A DNA stretch of 64,000 nt from Pontibacterium sp049603715 (GTDB lineage Bacteria > Pseudomonadota > Gammaproteobacteria > Pseudomonadales > Balneatricaceae): assembly GCA_049603715.1 (NCBI GenBank), contig JBMYSW010000012.1, positions 1 through 64,000 on the forward strand. Direction: 5' to 3'. The notes beneath the pieces were generated by a model, which saw only the letters and a program-made list of their open reading frames with translations, had not been told where the DNA came from and made no database searches. The position numbers and the translations under genes are program-made. Below are positions 35,391 through 44,714 of this stretch, one piece after another (positions within the stretch are counted from its first letter, which is position 1; every line of letters begins with the position of its first letter).

Positions 35391-35855
35391 TTATGAGTTA
35401 CGCTGCACCAATACGTCGGCGGCCTGTAAACCTTTATCGCTTTCGAATACCGAAAAGCTCACTTTTTGGCCTTCGTTCAATGAACGGTGGCCACGACCGC
35501 GAATACTGCGGAAGTGAACAAACACATCATCGCCGTTTTCACGTGTAATAAATCCAAAGCCTTTAGAGACATTAAACCACTTAACCACACCTTGCTCGCG
35601 GTTTTCGTCGTCAATAAAGTCTTCCTCTTCGTCCTCATCAGTTGCCGCAGACGTTGGCTTTGCAGCCGCTGCTGGCTTAGCCTCTGGCGTTGCCGAAGAG
35701 ATAAGTGTCGCTGCTAAGCAAACACCAAATACAATAACCACAGGAACAGGCGCTAGCAAACCACTCACACCCAAAGCTGCACCCAAAACGCCAACAATGG
35801 CAAGCGCGGCTACAAGGCTCACCACACCACAACGAACTAGCTGATTACCACTCAT
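35391..35855 (-). CDS. Membrane-anchored cold-shock-domain protein
   Basis: A 154-residue fusion. Residues about 10-54 form two hydrophobic segments predicted to span the inner membrane. Residues about 55-86 are an Ala/Pro-rich then strongly acidic linker (DEDEEEDFIDDE). Residues 87-154 are a complete CspA-like domain with RNP1 (KGFGFI, 98-103) and RNP2 (VFVHF, 111-115). The domain should bind single-stranded RNA or DNA at the cytoplasmic face. Such membrane-tethered cold-shock proteins occur in marine gammaproteobacteria but are little studied. The gene is convergent with DUF72 and appears monocistronic. Confidence 0.88.
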   Translation of the reverse strand: MSGNQLVRCGVVSLVAALAIVGVLGAALGVSGLLAPVPVVIVFGVCLAATLISSATPEAKPAAAAKPTSAATDEDEEEDFIDDENREQGVVKWFNVSKGFGFITRENGDDVFVHFRSIRGRGHRSLNEGQKVSFSVFESDKGLQAADVLVQRNS

Positions 35856-36169
35856 TTCTTATCTCTTTATCGAATAGACCAACAAAAAACCTACAAAACA
35901 TGTTACAAATCGATCTAGGTATAACCAATTTGTAGAACTTAATCAACAGGTTAGTTGGATAAGTTTGAGCTTACACCTGTTTTTTAACGCCTAATCAAAA
36001 AAACGGCCGAGTTTTATTTAAAAACACTGCCCTCTCTTTTATAGGTGGATAAACAGGCTATCGCCCAAACACCCCAAAGCTAAAGCGACTCTCGCTACCG
36101 AGCGACATAAAAAGTCATTACAATAGCGACCTCAACGCCCTCCTACTCTTTTAAAGCAAGGCCTATACC
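35856..36169. other. Intergenic region between the cold-shock gene and slyX
   Basis: A 314-base AT-rich divergent region. I see no gene, structured RNA or strong palindrome. It should contain both promoters. Confidence 0.4.
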
Positions 36170-36391
36170 ATGACCGACCAAGACACTACCCAAGAGCGAA
36201 TAGAAGCACTAGAAACCCGCATTGCTTTTCAAGAAGACGCCATTGATACCCTAAGCGACCAAATGGCAAAACAAACATTAGAAATAGAAAAGCTAAACCG
36301 CCTTATTACCTTGCTCAATAAAAACATTAAGTCATTAAGCGACGGCCAAGGTGCAGCGGTAAACGATAACCAGCCACCGCCGCATTACTAA
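36170..36391 (+). CDS. slyX: SlyX family protein
   Basis: A 73-residue acidic coiled-coil protein (RIEALETRIAFQEDAIDTL then QTLEIEKLNRLITLL), ending with the NDNQPPPHY tail typical of SlyX (PPPHY). Function is unknown. E. coli slyX is next to slyD, which is not here. It is convergent with rsmJ. Confidence 0.9.
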   Translation: MTDQDTTQERIEALETRIAFQEDAIDTLSDQMAKQTLEIEKLNRLITLLNKNIKSLSDGQGAAVNDNQPPPHY

Positions 36392-36425
36392 GCCAGGATT
36401 TAAAGAAGGTTGCGTAAAGCGACGC

Positions 36426-37235
36426 CTAAGCTTCGGTATTGGGGGTGAGCTTTTTAAAGGCGTAAATATCGTAGCGGCTAGATTTACCCATTAGCTGATG
36501 ACTGGGCTTTTGCGCCGTAATGGTAGGCGCCTTACGCGGACGCTTTACCACGACACGGTTTTCGGCAATGTCGCAAGCGGCGGTGAACAAGGCCTCGGCA
36601 TCTAGGTCATCGCCAACAATCGGGCGAAACAAGCGCATCTCTTTTTTAACCAGTGCAGACTTGTCGTTGTGGGGAAACATTGGGTCTAAATACACCACCT
36701 GAAAACGCTCACCCGCTTGTGCCTGCTGCGTCATCCACTCAATACTGTTGGCATTGTGCAGCGTCATTCGACTGACCACGTCGGCCACTTCTCCATGATG
36801 CTCAGCTCTTGCGAGACCGTTTTGCAGCAAGGCATGCACTACGGGTGCACGTTCGAGCAAGGTCATTTGGCAGCCCAACGTCGCCAGCACAAACGCATCT
36901 TTTCCTAAGCCAGCGGTGGCATCTAACACCTGTGGGCGGATACCCGAAGCGATTCCGACAGCTTTGGCGATCATTTGGCCTGTGCCGCCACCAAACTTGC
37001 GACGATGATCCACAGCACCCGAGGTAAAGTCGGCCGAGATCGCACCCGGCTCTTTTTTACCCATTCGCTGAAAGCTCACGCCCTCAAGCGTACTTGCCCA
37101 CAATACCAAGTCACCGTCTTTGAGTTGGCGACTTGGGATGACTGTACCTGCAACCTGCTCTGCAAGCTGCGCCGCTAGGGTGTTATCGAGTTGCGGGTCT
37201 AGGGCACATACGTGAATTAGTTCAGATTCAGACAC
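36426..37235 (-). CDS. rsmJ: 16S rRNA (guanine1516-N2)-methyltransferase RsmJ
   Basis: RsmJ methylates G1516 of 16S rRNA using SAM. The 269-residue protein has the SAM-binding motif VLDATAGLGKDAFVLA (about 103-118), the acidic LLERAP motif II and the catalytic-region YLDPMFPH (a DPMF variant of the DPPY/NPPY motif). It is last in the mpl-ubiX-tsaB-uppP-rsmJ run, 26 bases after uppP. Confidence 0.93.
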   Translation of the reverse strand: MSESELIHVCALDPQLDNTLAAQLAEQVAGTVIPSRQLKDGDLVLWASTLEGVSFQRMGKKEPGAISADFTSGAVDHRRKFGGGTGQMIAKAVGIASGIRPQVLDATAGLGKDAFVLATLGCQMTLLERAPVVHALLQNGLARAEHHGEVADVVSRMTLHNANSIEWMTQQAQAGERFQVVYLDPMFPHNDKSALVKKEMRLFRPIVGDDLDAEALFTAACDIAENRVVVKRPRKAPTITAQKPSHQLMGKSSRYDIYAFKKLTPNTEA

Positions 37236-37261
37236 AAACAGTGGGCTCTTACTTGGGTGTT

Positions 37262-38065
37262 TTAGTAGGTCGCAAAGTAAACACCAATTAAGGTGACACC
37301 TAACAACATACGGTAGATAACAAACGGCATCATGCCAATGCGGTCAAGCCACTTTAAAAAGAAGTGAATACAAGCAAAGGCACTCAGTGCTGCGATAATC
37401 GCACCGCCAACAACCATAGACCATTGTGCATCGGTGCCCGTCTCCGCAAGCTCTTTACCTTTTAACAAGCCAGCGCCTAAAATAATCGGGATAGAGAGCA
37501 AGAACGAGAAACGCGCTGCCGCTTGGCGCTCTAGCCCCAGCATTAATGCCGCACTAATGGTGATACCCGAACGAGAAGTACCCGGAATCAGCGCCACAGC
37601 TTGAGCCAAACCAATTAACACGGCATCGCGAATGGTCATATGCTCAATCGGTCGCGCCTCGGTACGGTTTTTATCTGCCCACCAAAGCACACCACCAAAA
37701 ATTAGGGTTGTGCCGGCAATGACCAAAATATGGCGACCGTAAATATCGATGATATCGTTAATAGCTAAACCAAAGGCCAGGGCAGGAATGGTGGCAAACG
37801 CCACATACCAAGCCAAAAGCCCTTCGGGGGTGCGCACACCTTTTAGCGTGCCAAACCACGCTATAATCATCGCAACGACGTCTTTTCTAAAGAAAAGGAT
37901 AACCGCGGTGAGTGTGCCGACATGAACGCCCACATCAAAGGCTAAACCTTGATCAGGCCAGCCAAACAGCTGTGATGGCAAAATTAAGTGCCCAGAGCTA
38001 GAGATAGGCAAAAATTCGGTAAGACCCTGAATAAGGGCCAGTACGGTGACTTGAATCCAATCCAT
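37262..38065 (-). CDS. uppP: Undecaprenyl-diphosphatase UppP
   Basis: An integral membrane phosphatase that recycles undecaprenyl pyrophosphate for peptidoglycan synthesis and confers background bacitracin resistance. The 267-residue protein has the two family motifs: the N-terminal ALIQGLTEFLPISSSGHLIL (about 11-30) and the PGTSRSGITI motif (about 161-170). Eight hydrophobic segments are visible. The start is 3 bases after the tsaB stop, so they are coupled. Confidence 0.96.
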   Translation of the reverse strand: MDWIQVTVLALIQGLTEFLPISSSGHLILPSQLFGWPDQGLAFDVGVHVGTLTAVILFFRKDVVAMIIAWFGTLKGVRTPEGLLAWYVAFATIPALAFGLAINDIIDIYGRHILVIAGTTLIFGGVLWWADKNRTEARPIEHMTIRDAVLIGLAQAVALIPGTSRSGITISAALMLGLERQAAARFSFLLSIPIILGAGLLKGKELAETGTDAQWSMVVGGAIIAALSAFACIHFFLKWLDRIGMMPFVIYRMLLGVTLIGVYFATY

Positions 38066-38068
38066 TTT

Positions 38069-38761
38069 TTACTGTTGGTCCTTCTTTTTCCACGCTACTT
38101 CGTCTCGCAGGTACACCGGTGCGGCCTCGTGGGCGGCTACAGCCAGTCCTGCATCCCAATCATTTAATGCAAGGGTGAGCATTGCCGCGGCGGCGGGATA
38201 ATAGTCACCCTCTACTTTTTTAACTTGTGCTTGCACGGCTGCTGGCATATCGTCGAGATACGCCCAACCCGCCCCTGCAACCAAAAACTGCTGGTCATCG
38301 CCACACTCGGCTAGGGTGACATCGGCCGGCGCACACACGCGCTCATTATCTAAAGCAACGGGCAGGCCAGCTTCCATACGATAGCTAGCGACGTACACTT
38401 CATTCATGCGCGCATCGAGTGAGGCCGCAACATAGTCACCGTCGTCTGCTTCAATTTGCAAAGCAATCGATGCCAAAGTGGAGACAGGCAAAACATCGCA
38501 ACCCACAGCGTAAGCTATGCCTTGGGCACAGCCTGTGGCGATGCGAATTCCTGCAAACGAGCCTGGGCCTCGACCAAAGGCAACGGCATCTAATTCATCA
38601 AAGTTTGCACCCGCTTCGGCCATAAGCGCTTCGACCATCGGCAACATTTGCTGTGTATGCTGCCTTGGGATTACTTTAAAGGTTTCAAAACGTTTGCCAT
38701 TAAACGACAAGGCTACAGAGCAGGCATCGGTAGACGAATCGAGTGCAAGAATATTTGCCAT
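38069..38761 (-). CDS. tsaB: tRNA t6A biosynthesis protein TsaB
   Basis: A 230-residue ASKHA-fold protein. It scaffolds TsaD and TsaE during threonylcarbamoyl transfer to adenosine 37 of ANN-decoding tRNAs. The N-terminal LALDSSTDACSVAL and AFGRGPGSFAGIRIA are diagnostic. It is inactive alone; its partners are outside the window. It sits between ubiX and uppP. Confidence 0.95.
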   Translation of the reverse strand: MANILALDSSTDACSVALSFNGKRFETFKVIPRQHTQQMLPMVEALMAEAGANFDELDAVAFGRGPGSFAGIRIATGCAQGIAYAVGCDVLPVSTLASIALQIEADDGDYVAASLDARMNEVYVASYRMEAGLPVALDNERVCAPADVTLAECGDDQQFLVAGAGWAYLDDMPAAVQAQVKKVEGDYYPAAAAMLTLALNDWDAGLAVAAHEAAPVYLRDEVAWKKKDQQ

Positions 38762-38819
38762 AACTTTACTTTTAACTCACTTACTTAAAACATCGAGCCA
38801 CAGGAAGGTGACAGAATGA

Positions 38820-39446
38820 CTAAACCGGCTCAATAAACTCATCACCCCAGCGCGGCATTAGTTGATGATCGACCCCCATTTGGTTGAGAATGCGTGCAAC
38901 AATAAAGTCGATGAGGTCGTTAATCGTTTGCGGGTTATTATAAAAGCCAGGGCTCGCGGGCACTATAGTAACGCCCATTCGCGTTAACTTCAGCATGTGT
39001 TCGAGGTGAATCTCTGAGTAAGGTGCTTCGCGCGGCACCATAATCAGCTGGCGACGCTCTTTAAGCGCCACATCGGCGGCACGCTCTATTAAGTTATTAC
39101 TCGCCCCTGTGGCCACCGCAGACAAACAGCCGGTGCTGCATGGGCAAATAATCATGGTTGAGGGCGCGCCTGAACCCGACGCCACAGGTGCCATCCACTG
39201 CTCGCGCCCAAAGACTTTAATTTGCCCAGCTTTGGCTTGGTACTTCTCGGTTAAAAACGTTTCCATCTCCCCTGCTTGCCCTGGCAAGGCAACGCCTGTC
39301 TCGGTTGCAACCACAACCTGCGCCGCACGGGAAATTAAAAACATTACTTGATAGTCGGCTGCAACTAAGCACTCAAGTAAGCGAAATGCGTATTGCGCGC
39401 CGGATGCGCCCGTGAGTGCTAAAGTGACTCGTTTTTCAAAGGCCAT
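38820..39446 (-). CDS. ubiX: Flavin prenyltransferase UbiX
   Basis: UbiX makes prenylated FMN, the cofactor of UbiD decarboxylase in ubiquinone synthesis. The 208-residue flavoprotein shows LALTGASGAQYA near the N-terminus, the conserved APSTMIICPCSTG loop, the SNNLIERAADVALKERR-like segment and the MVPREAPYSEIHLEHML motif. The start overlaps the mpl stop by 11 bases. Confidence 0.95.
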   Translation of the reverse strand: MAFEKRVTLALTGASGAQYAFRLLECLVAADYQVMFLISRAAQVVVATETGVALPGQAGEMETFLTEKYQAKAGQIKVFGREQWMAPVASGSGAPSTMIICPCSTGCLSAVATGASNNLIERAADVALKERRQLIMVPREAPYSEIHLEHMLKLTRMGVTIVPASPGFYNNPQTINDLIDFIVARILNQMGVDHQLMPRWGDEFIEPV

Positions 39447-40812
39447 GTTTTTGCTCCAAGGCGGTGAGTAGCTTACCGTGGATACCCATAAAACCGCCGT
39501 TACTCATTACCACGATATGACTGTTTTGATCAGCCGCTGAGTCGGTGGCACTCACCACAGCATCAATCAGCGTATCTAGCTGATTAAATACCCTCTCTGG
39601 GGCAACATCACTTGGGAGCGACCAATCGAGCTCAGGGGCCATAAACCAAAACACCTCATCGGCATCAGCAGTGCTGGCGGCAAGGGTGTCTTGGTGCACC
39701 CCCATACGCATGGTGTTAGAACGTGGTTCAATGACCGCAATAACCTTTTCGCCACCAACACGCTTACGAATACCGTCTAACGTGGTCTTAATAGCGGTTG
39801 GGTGATGGGCAAAGTCATCATATACCGTAACACCTGCAACACTGCCTCGTGTTTCCATGCGGCGCTTCACGCCCCCAAACAGGCTAAGCGCCTCGGCACT
39901 GTGCTCTTCTAAAATACCAATGTGCTTAGCCGCAATAACCGTTGCAAGAGCATTGTTTACATTGTGTTCACCGGTTAAAGGCCACTGCACTTTGGCGAGG
40001 CACTGCCCCCTTTGCCAAACTTCAAACTCGCTGCCATCGGCTTTGAGTAACTTAGCCCAATAACTATCGTCATTGGACTCGTTCACACCAAACTCAGCCA
40101 AAGGCGACCAGCAGCCCTGATCAATAACTTCGTTTAACGCTTGATGACCACGCGGTTTAATGACCTGCCCCACACTCGGCACCAAACGCACCACATGATG
40201 AAACTGACGTTGAATATCCACCAAACTGCCAAAAATATCGGCGTGGTCAAATTCGAGGTTATTTAGAATCAGTGTTTTGGGATGGTAGTGAACAAACTTA
40301 CTGCGCTTATCAAAAAAGGCAGTGTCGTATTCATCGGCTTCGATCACAAAAAAGTCTGACTCACCAACCCGCGCCGACACCGGAAAGTTGTTGGGCACAC
40401 CACCAATTAAAAAGCCGGGTTTAAAACCGTTGTACTCAAGCACCCAAGCAAGCATCGATGCAGTTGTGGTTTTACCGTGAGTGCCCGCTACAGCAAGCAC
40501 CCAACGTTGGTTGAGTAAGTGATCACTTAGCCACTGAGGCCCAGAGGTATAACGCAAGCCAGCGTCAAGGACATACTCTACCGCTGGGTTACCACGAGAC
40601 ATGGCATTACCGACAACAACAAGGTCGGGCGCAGGTTTAAGGTGGGCAGGATCATAACCTTGCATCAGCTCAATCCCCTGCTCTTCGAGCTGGGTACTCA
40701 TTGGCGGGTAAACATGCTCGTCACTACCCGTTACATGATGGCCCAACTGCTTGGCGATCACTGCCAAAGAGCCCATAAAAGTGCCACAAATACCAAGGAT
40801 ATGGATATGCAA
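39436..40812 (-). CDS. mpl: Murein tripeptide ligase Mpl
   Basis: Mpl attaches recycled L-Ala-gamma-D-Glu-meso-DAP to UDP-MurNAc. The protein has a Mur-ligase fold with ATP motif VAGTHGKTTTASML and the substrate-domain RRMETRG and DDFAHHPTAI motifs. I chose the TTG at 40812 (458 residues): it gives the normal MHIHILGICGTFMGS-type start, and GGGAG lies 8 bases upstream. An ATG 39 bases earlier adds residues outside the family. It leads an operon with ubiX, tsaB, uppP and rsmJ. Confidence 0.93.
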   Translation of the reverse strand: MHIHILGICGTFMGSLAVIAKQLGHHVTGSDEHVYPPMSTQLEEQGIELMQGYDPAHLKPAPDLVVVGNAMSRGNPAVEYVLDAGLRYTSGPQWLSDHLLNQRWVLAVAGTHGKTTTASMLAWVLEYNGFKPGFLIGGVPNNFPVSARVGESDFFVIEADEYDTAFFDKRSKFVHYHPKTLILNNLEFDHADIFGSLVDIQRQFHHVVRLVPSVGQVIKPRGHQALNEVIDQGCWSPLAEFGVNESNDDSYWAKLLKADGSEFEVWQRGQCLAKVQWPLTGEHNVNNALATVIAAKHIGILEEHSAEALSLFGGVKRRMETRGSVAGVTVYDDFAHHPTAIKTTLDGIRKRVGGEKVIAVIEPRSNTMRMGVHQDTLAASTADADEVFWFMAPELDWSLPSDVAPERVFNQLDTLIDAVVSATDSAADQNSHIVVMSNGGFMGIHGKLLTALEQKHGL

Positions 40813-41141
40813 ATCCGCTGCTCCCGTAACCGCAACCAAAAGCGCAATCATAACAGCTTTTACTTCACCACGCAGTGCTTGAGCAAAGCCTACAGCGACG
40901 AATAAAGGAGCACCAGATTAAAGCAAAACTCTTTGCTTTCGCCCCACTGTGCAACAACCTTTTCTTTTGTTCAGGGCAGGCTTCATTTGATCACTTACGG
41001 CTAAGAATTTATTTGTAACAATTGTAATAAAAAACCTTATAAATCGTGCCTCTACCCCCGTATCACCATGATTTTTAGCCACAATTCGCGTAGTATCGGC
41101 ACTGTTAATTTTCTTTCCCGCCAGCTAGAGATAAACGCTAA
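40813..41141. other. Intergenic region between mpl and fbp
   Basis: About 330 bases between divergent genes, with an AT-rich palindrome-like stretch (TTGTAACAATTGTAA at 41013-41027) that may be part of the fbp promoter. No gene is seen. Confidence 0.4.
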
Positions 41142-42143
41142 ATGCAAACCCTGACTCAATTCTTAACGCACAACAAAACGGATGCAGACCTTGTCGACTT
41201 AATCGACACCCTTATGGTCGCGTGTAAAGAAATCGCTATTCAGCTTCGCGAAGGAGCCCTAGCCGGAGTGCTTGGAGCCACTGCGATTACAAACGTTCAG
41301 GGTGAAACCCAAAAGAAGATGGATGTTATCTCTAACGACATCCTAAAACAGGTACTACTGGACAACCCTCTGGTTGCCGGTATCGCCTCTGAAGAAGAAG
41401 ACGAGCCAGTGGCCGGTAACGCCGGTGGTAAATACCTAGTGACCTTTGACCCACTCGACGGCTCATCTAACATCGATATTAACGTATCGGTTGGTACTAT
41501 TTTCTCCATCCTTCGCTTACCCGAAGGTGCAGACCCAGCATCAAGCGATGCTTACCTACAAGCGGGTAACCAACAAGCGGCTTCTGGCTACGTGCTTTAC
41601 GGCCCATCTGCAGTATTGGCGCTTACCACAGGTGCTGGCGTCAACATGTTTACACTTGCGCACACAGGCGACTTTTTGGTCACTCAAAAAGACCTTCGCA
41701 TTCCAGAGAGCACCAAAGAGTTTGGCATTAACATGTCTAACCAACGCTTTTGGGATACTCCAGTGCAAAACTACGTTGCCGACTTGCTACAAGGTGCCGA
41801 AGGCCCACGTGGTAAAAACTTCAACATGCGCTGGGTTGCCTCAATGGTTGCCGAAGTACACCGCGTACTAACGCGTGGCGGCATCTTCAGCTACCCATGG
41901 GACTCACGCGACGAATCTAAGCCGGGTAAACTTCGCCTTATGTACGAAGGTAACCCAATGAGCTTTTTGATTGAGCAAGCCGGTGGCGTTTCGCACAGTG
42001 GCTACAAGCGCATTATGGACATTGAGCCAACCGGTATTCACCAGCGTGTTTCTGTCTTCTTGGGCTCTGCCGAAGAAGTAAACACCGCTGTTAAATACCA
42101 CGAAGGCACAGAAAGCAGCCAAGCAGGCCAGCTTAACATCTAA
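41142..42143 (+). CDS. fbp: Fructose-1,6-bisphosphatase class 1
   Basis: The gluconeogenic phosphatase that makes fructose 6-phosphate. The 333-residue protein has the metal-binding EEDE and FDPLDGSSNID motifs, the NMRWVASMVAEVHR segment and the late GNPMSFLIEQAGG. It fits growth on uronates and inositol, which need gluconeogenesis. Apparently monocistronic. Confidence 0.96.
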   Translation: MQTLTQFLTHNKTDADLVDLIDTLMVACKEIAIQLREGALAGVLGATAITNVQGETQKKMDVISNDILKQVLLDNPLVAGIASEEEDEPVAGNAGGKYLVTFDPLDGSSNIDINVSVGTIFSILRLPEGADPASSDAYLQAGNQQAASGYVLYGPSAVLALTTGAGVNMFTLAHTGDFLVTQKDLRIPESTKEFGINMSNQRFWDTPVQNYVADLLQGAEGPRGKNFNMRWVASMVAEVHRVLTRGGIFSYPWDSRDESKPGKLRLMYEGNPMSFLIEQAGGVSHSGYKRIMDIEPTGIHQRVSVFLGSAEEVNTAVKYHEGTESSQAGQLNI

Positions 42144-42265
42144 GGCTAAACACCAAAGTTGTATTTGCGTACGCGCTGAAAACCTTATTATTGTGGGTTA
42201 AGCGTACGCAGATAATCTGTGTATAATCGCGACCGACTTTTTTAACTGTTTATAGGATATGACCC

Positions 42266-42799
42266 ATGAGCTTCGCCAATGTTCCTGCAGGCAAAGATTT
42301 GCCAAATGATGTTAACGTAATCATCGAAATCCCTGCAGACAGCTCGCCTGTTAAATACGAAATCGAAAAGGAAGACGACGCCATCTACGTTGACCGTTTT
42401 ATGGCTGCGCCTATGTTCTACCCAGCTAACTACGGCTACATCAACAACACTTTGGCTGACGACGGCGACGCCCTCGACGTGCTTGTACTGACTCCTTACC
42501 CTGTTATCCCTGGTTCTGTTATTCGCGCGCGTCCAATCGGCGTTCTAAACATGACTGACGAAGCAGGCGAAGACGCTAAATTGTTGGCTGTACCACACGA
42601 CAAGCTAACTAAAGCTTACAAAGACGTACAAGACATTGCTGACCTTCCTGAGCTAACCATTGCTCGCATCAAGCACTTCTTCGAAAACTACAAAGGTCTA
42701 GAAGAAGGCAAGTGGGTTAAAGTTGAAGGTTGGGACGGTGCAGACGCTGCACGCGCTGCTATCGTAGAAGCTGCTAAAGCATACGAAGCCGCTAAGTAA
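42266..42799 (+). CDS. ppa: Inorganic pyrophosphatase
   Basis: A 177-residue soluble family I pyrophosphatase. It has the EIPADSSPVKYEIEK start, YPANYGYI, the metal signature DDGDALDVLV and the KHFFENYKGLE motif. It drives biosynthesis by hydrolysing pyrophosphate. A strong terminator follows. Confidence 0.97.
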   Translation: MSFANVPAGKDLPNDVNVIIEIPADSSPVKYEIEKEDDAIYVDRFMAAPMFYPANYGYINNTLADDGDALDVLVLTPYPVIPGSVIRARPIGVLNMTDEAGEDAKLLAVPHDKLTKAYKDVQDIADLPELTIARIKHFFENYKGLEEGKWVKVEGWDGADAARAAIVEAAKAYEAAK

Positions 42800-42833
42800 T
42801 TCCCTTATTTGCTACCTTGTAGCAAATGACTGT

Positions 42834-42867
42834 AAAAGGCGACACTTTGATAAGTGTCGCCTTTTTT
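42834..42867 (+). terminator. Terminator of ppa
   Basis: AAGGCGACACTT (42836-42847) pairs perfectly with AAGTGTCGCCTT (42852-42863), followed by a T-run. Confidence 0.92.
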
Positions 42868-42965
42868 GCCTTATAGGCTAGGAACTTAGCGCGTCTGCGA
42901 CTAGTATAATAGCCACTTCGTTGGCCCCATTTCGCCAACGCCCGCCTCGTTAGACAGAGTATGTT

Positions 42966-44714
42966 ATGTCACTGTTTAAGCAGCTCACGTGGTTTTTCAT
43001 TGAGCACAAAAAAACCTATTTAATTGCGCTTTTTCTTTTGAGTATCGTGGCACTGCTAAACGTCACTATGCCCTATGTCATTGGTCAAATCATCGACCTG
43101 CTCATTGAAGAAAAAGCCCTAAGCCAACCGGTTTTAATGCACATGGCGGCACTGTTCGCCATGGGGCTAAGTGTGTACTTACTCAGGCTTACTTGGCGAC
43201 AAATGCTGTTTGGTGCCGCTTATCGCCTTGGCAGCGTGTTAAGAGCGCGCTTTTACCAACGCTTACAAGCCCTAGGTGCAGACTTTTACAGCAAACAGGG
43301 TACGGGCGACTTAATGGCCAAGGCCACCAACGATATTGATGCCGTGGAAGTTGCAGCAGGCGAAGGTGTACTCTCGGGCTTTGATGGCGCGCTCACTTTT
43401 GTGTTGGTACTGGTAATGATGGTCAGCATCATCGACTGGCGTTTAACCCTTGTCGCACTGGTTCCCTTTCCGTTGATGGGCTATTGCTTTTACAAAATCT
43501 CCATCGCCATTCACAAAAACTTTGGCAAAGCCTTATCCAGTTTTTCAGAGCTTAATAACAAAACCCAAGAAACCTTATCGGGCATTCGCTCAGTTAAGGC
43601 CATGGGAAGAGAGCCTGTAGAAACTCAGCGCTTTAACGAAATTGCCGACCAAGCCGCAAAAGCTTCGTACCAAGTCGCTCGCAAAGAAGCTCTCTTCGAC
43701 CCCACCATCTACCTCAGCATGGCCAGCGCCATGTTGTTAACCTTGGGTTATGGCGGTTATTTAATCATTAACGAACAGCTTTCTTTAGGGCAGTTAGCTA
43801 GCTGCACTCTTTACCTTGTACAGCTTATTTGGCCTATGTGGGCATTTGGTTGGCTACTCAATATAATCGAGCGAGGCAGTGCCGCCTATAAACGGGTTAA
43901 TCAGCTGCTTAATACTCCAGACACCTTGCCAGATACAGGGACAATAACTCACATTAACCAAGGCGACATCAAGCTAAACCAACTCACCTTCACTTATAAC
44001 GAAGAAGCAGAACAGCCCTGTCTTAAAGATATCAGCCTGCACCTATCGGCTGGTAAAAGCCTAGGAATTGTTGGGCCTACCGGTGCCGGCAAGAGCACTT
44101 TGCTGTCCCTCATTATGCGTCTGCGCGAGACAAACCAACGCGGCGATATTACCCTCGACGGTCACTCGCTTCAGGACTTCAGCCTAGACACCCTTCGTGC
44201 TCGCTTTGCCTATGTACCTCAAGACAGCTTTCTGTTTAGCTTGAGCATCGCCGAAAATATCGCCCTCGCTAACCCAGAAGCAAGCCAAGCAGAGATTGAG
44301 GAAGTAGCAAAACTTGCCGCCTTGCACGACGATATTTTGACTTTTCCACAAGGCTACCAAACCCGTGTTGGCGAACGTGGGCTGACGCTTTCGGGTGGCC
44401 AACGACAACGGTTAACCATCGCTCGTGCCCTACTCTCAAAAGCTCCGATTTTGGTATTAGACGATGCACTCTCTGCCGTCGACGTCGCCACAGAGCAACA
44501 AATTATTCGCCACTTGCAGCAGCGCGCGCTACACCAAAGTTGCATTATCGTTTGCCATCGACTTTCTGCTGTCGAGCAGCTCGACCATATTGTGGTGCTT
44601 AAAAACGGCACCGTGAGTGAACAAGGTGACCACGCCTCTTTACTTAACCATGGCGGCTGGTACCACCGTGTTTGGCAGTATCAACAAATGGAGGCCGCAC
44701 TCAATGAGCACTAA
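42966..44714 (+). CDS. mdlA: ABC exporter half-transporter, MdlA-like
   Basis: A 582-residue protein with an N-terminal six-helix exporter domain (about 15-310) and a C-terminal ATPase with Walker A GPTGAGKST, signature LSGGQRQR and Walker B LVLDDALSAVD. The Walker B ends in Asp-Asp rather than Asp-Glu, so the usual catalytic Glu is replaced. That makes this the probable degenerate site of a heterodimer with the next gene. MdlAB substrates are not firmly known (multidrug or lipid-like). It overlaps mdlB by 11 bases. Confidence 0.88.
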   Translation: MSLFKQLTWFFIEHKKTYLIALFLLSIVALLNVTMPYVIGQIIDLLIEEKALSQPVLMHMAALFAMGLSVYLLRLTWRQMLFGAAYRLGSVLRARFYQRLQALGADFYSKQGTGDLMAKATNDIDAVEVAAGEGVLSGFDGALTFVLVLVMMVSIIDWRLTLVALVPFPLMGYCFYKISIAIHKNFGKALSSFSELNNKTQETLSGIRSVKAMGREPVETQRFNEIADQAAKASYQVARKEALFDPTIYLSMASAMLLTLGYGGYLIINEQLSLGQLASCTLYLVQLIWPMWAFGWLLNIIERGSAAYKRVNQLLNTPDTLPDTGTITHINQGDIKLNQLTFTYNEEAEQPCLKDISLHLSAGKSLGIVGPTGAGKSTLLSLIMRLRETNQRGDITLDGHSLQDFSLDTLRARFAYVPQDSFLFSLSIAENIALANPEASQAEIEEVAKLAALHDDILTFPQGYQTRVGERGLTLSGGQRQRLTIARALLSKAPILVLDDALSAVDVATEQQIIRHLQQRALHQSCIIVCHRLSAVEQLDHIVVLKNGTVSEQGDHASLLNHGGWYHRVWQYQQMEAALNEH

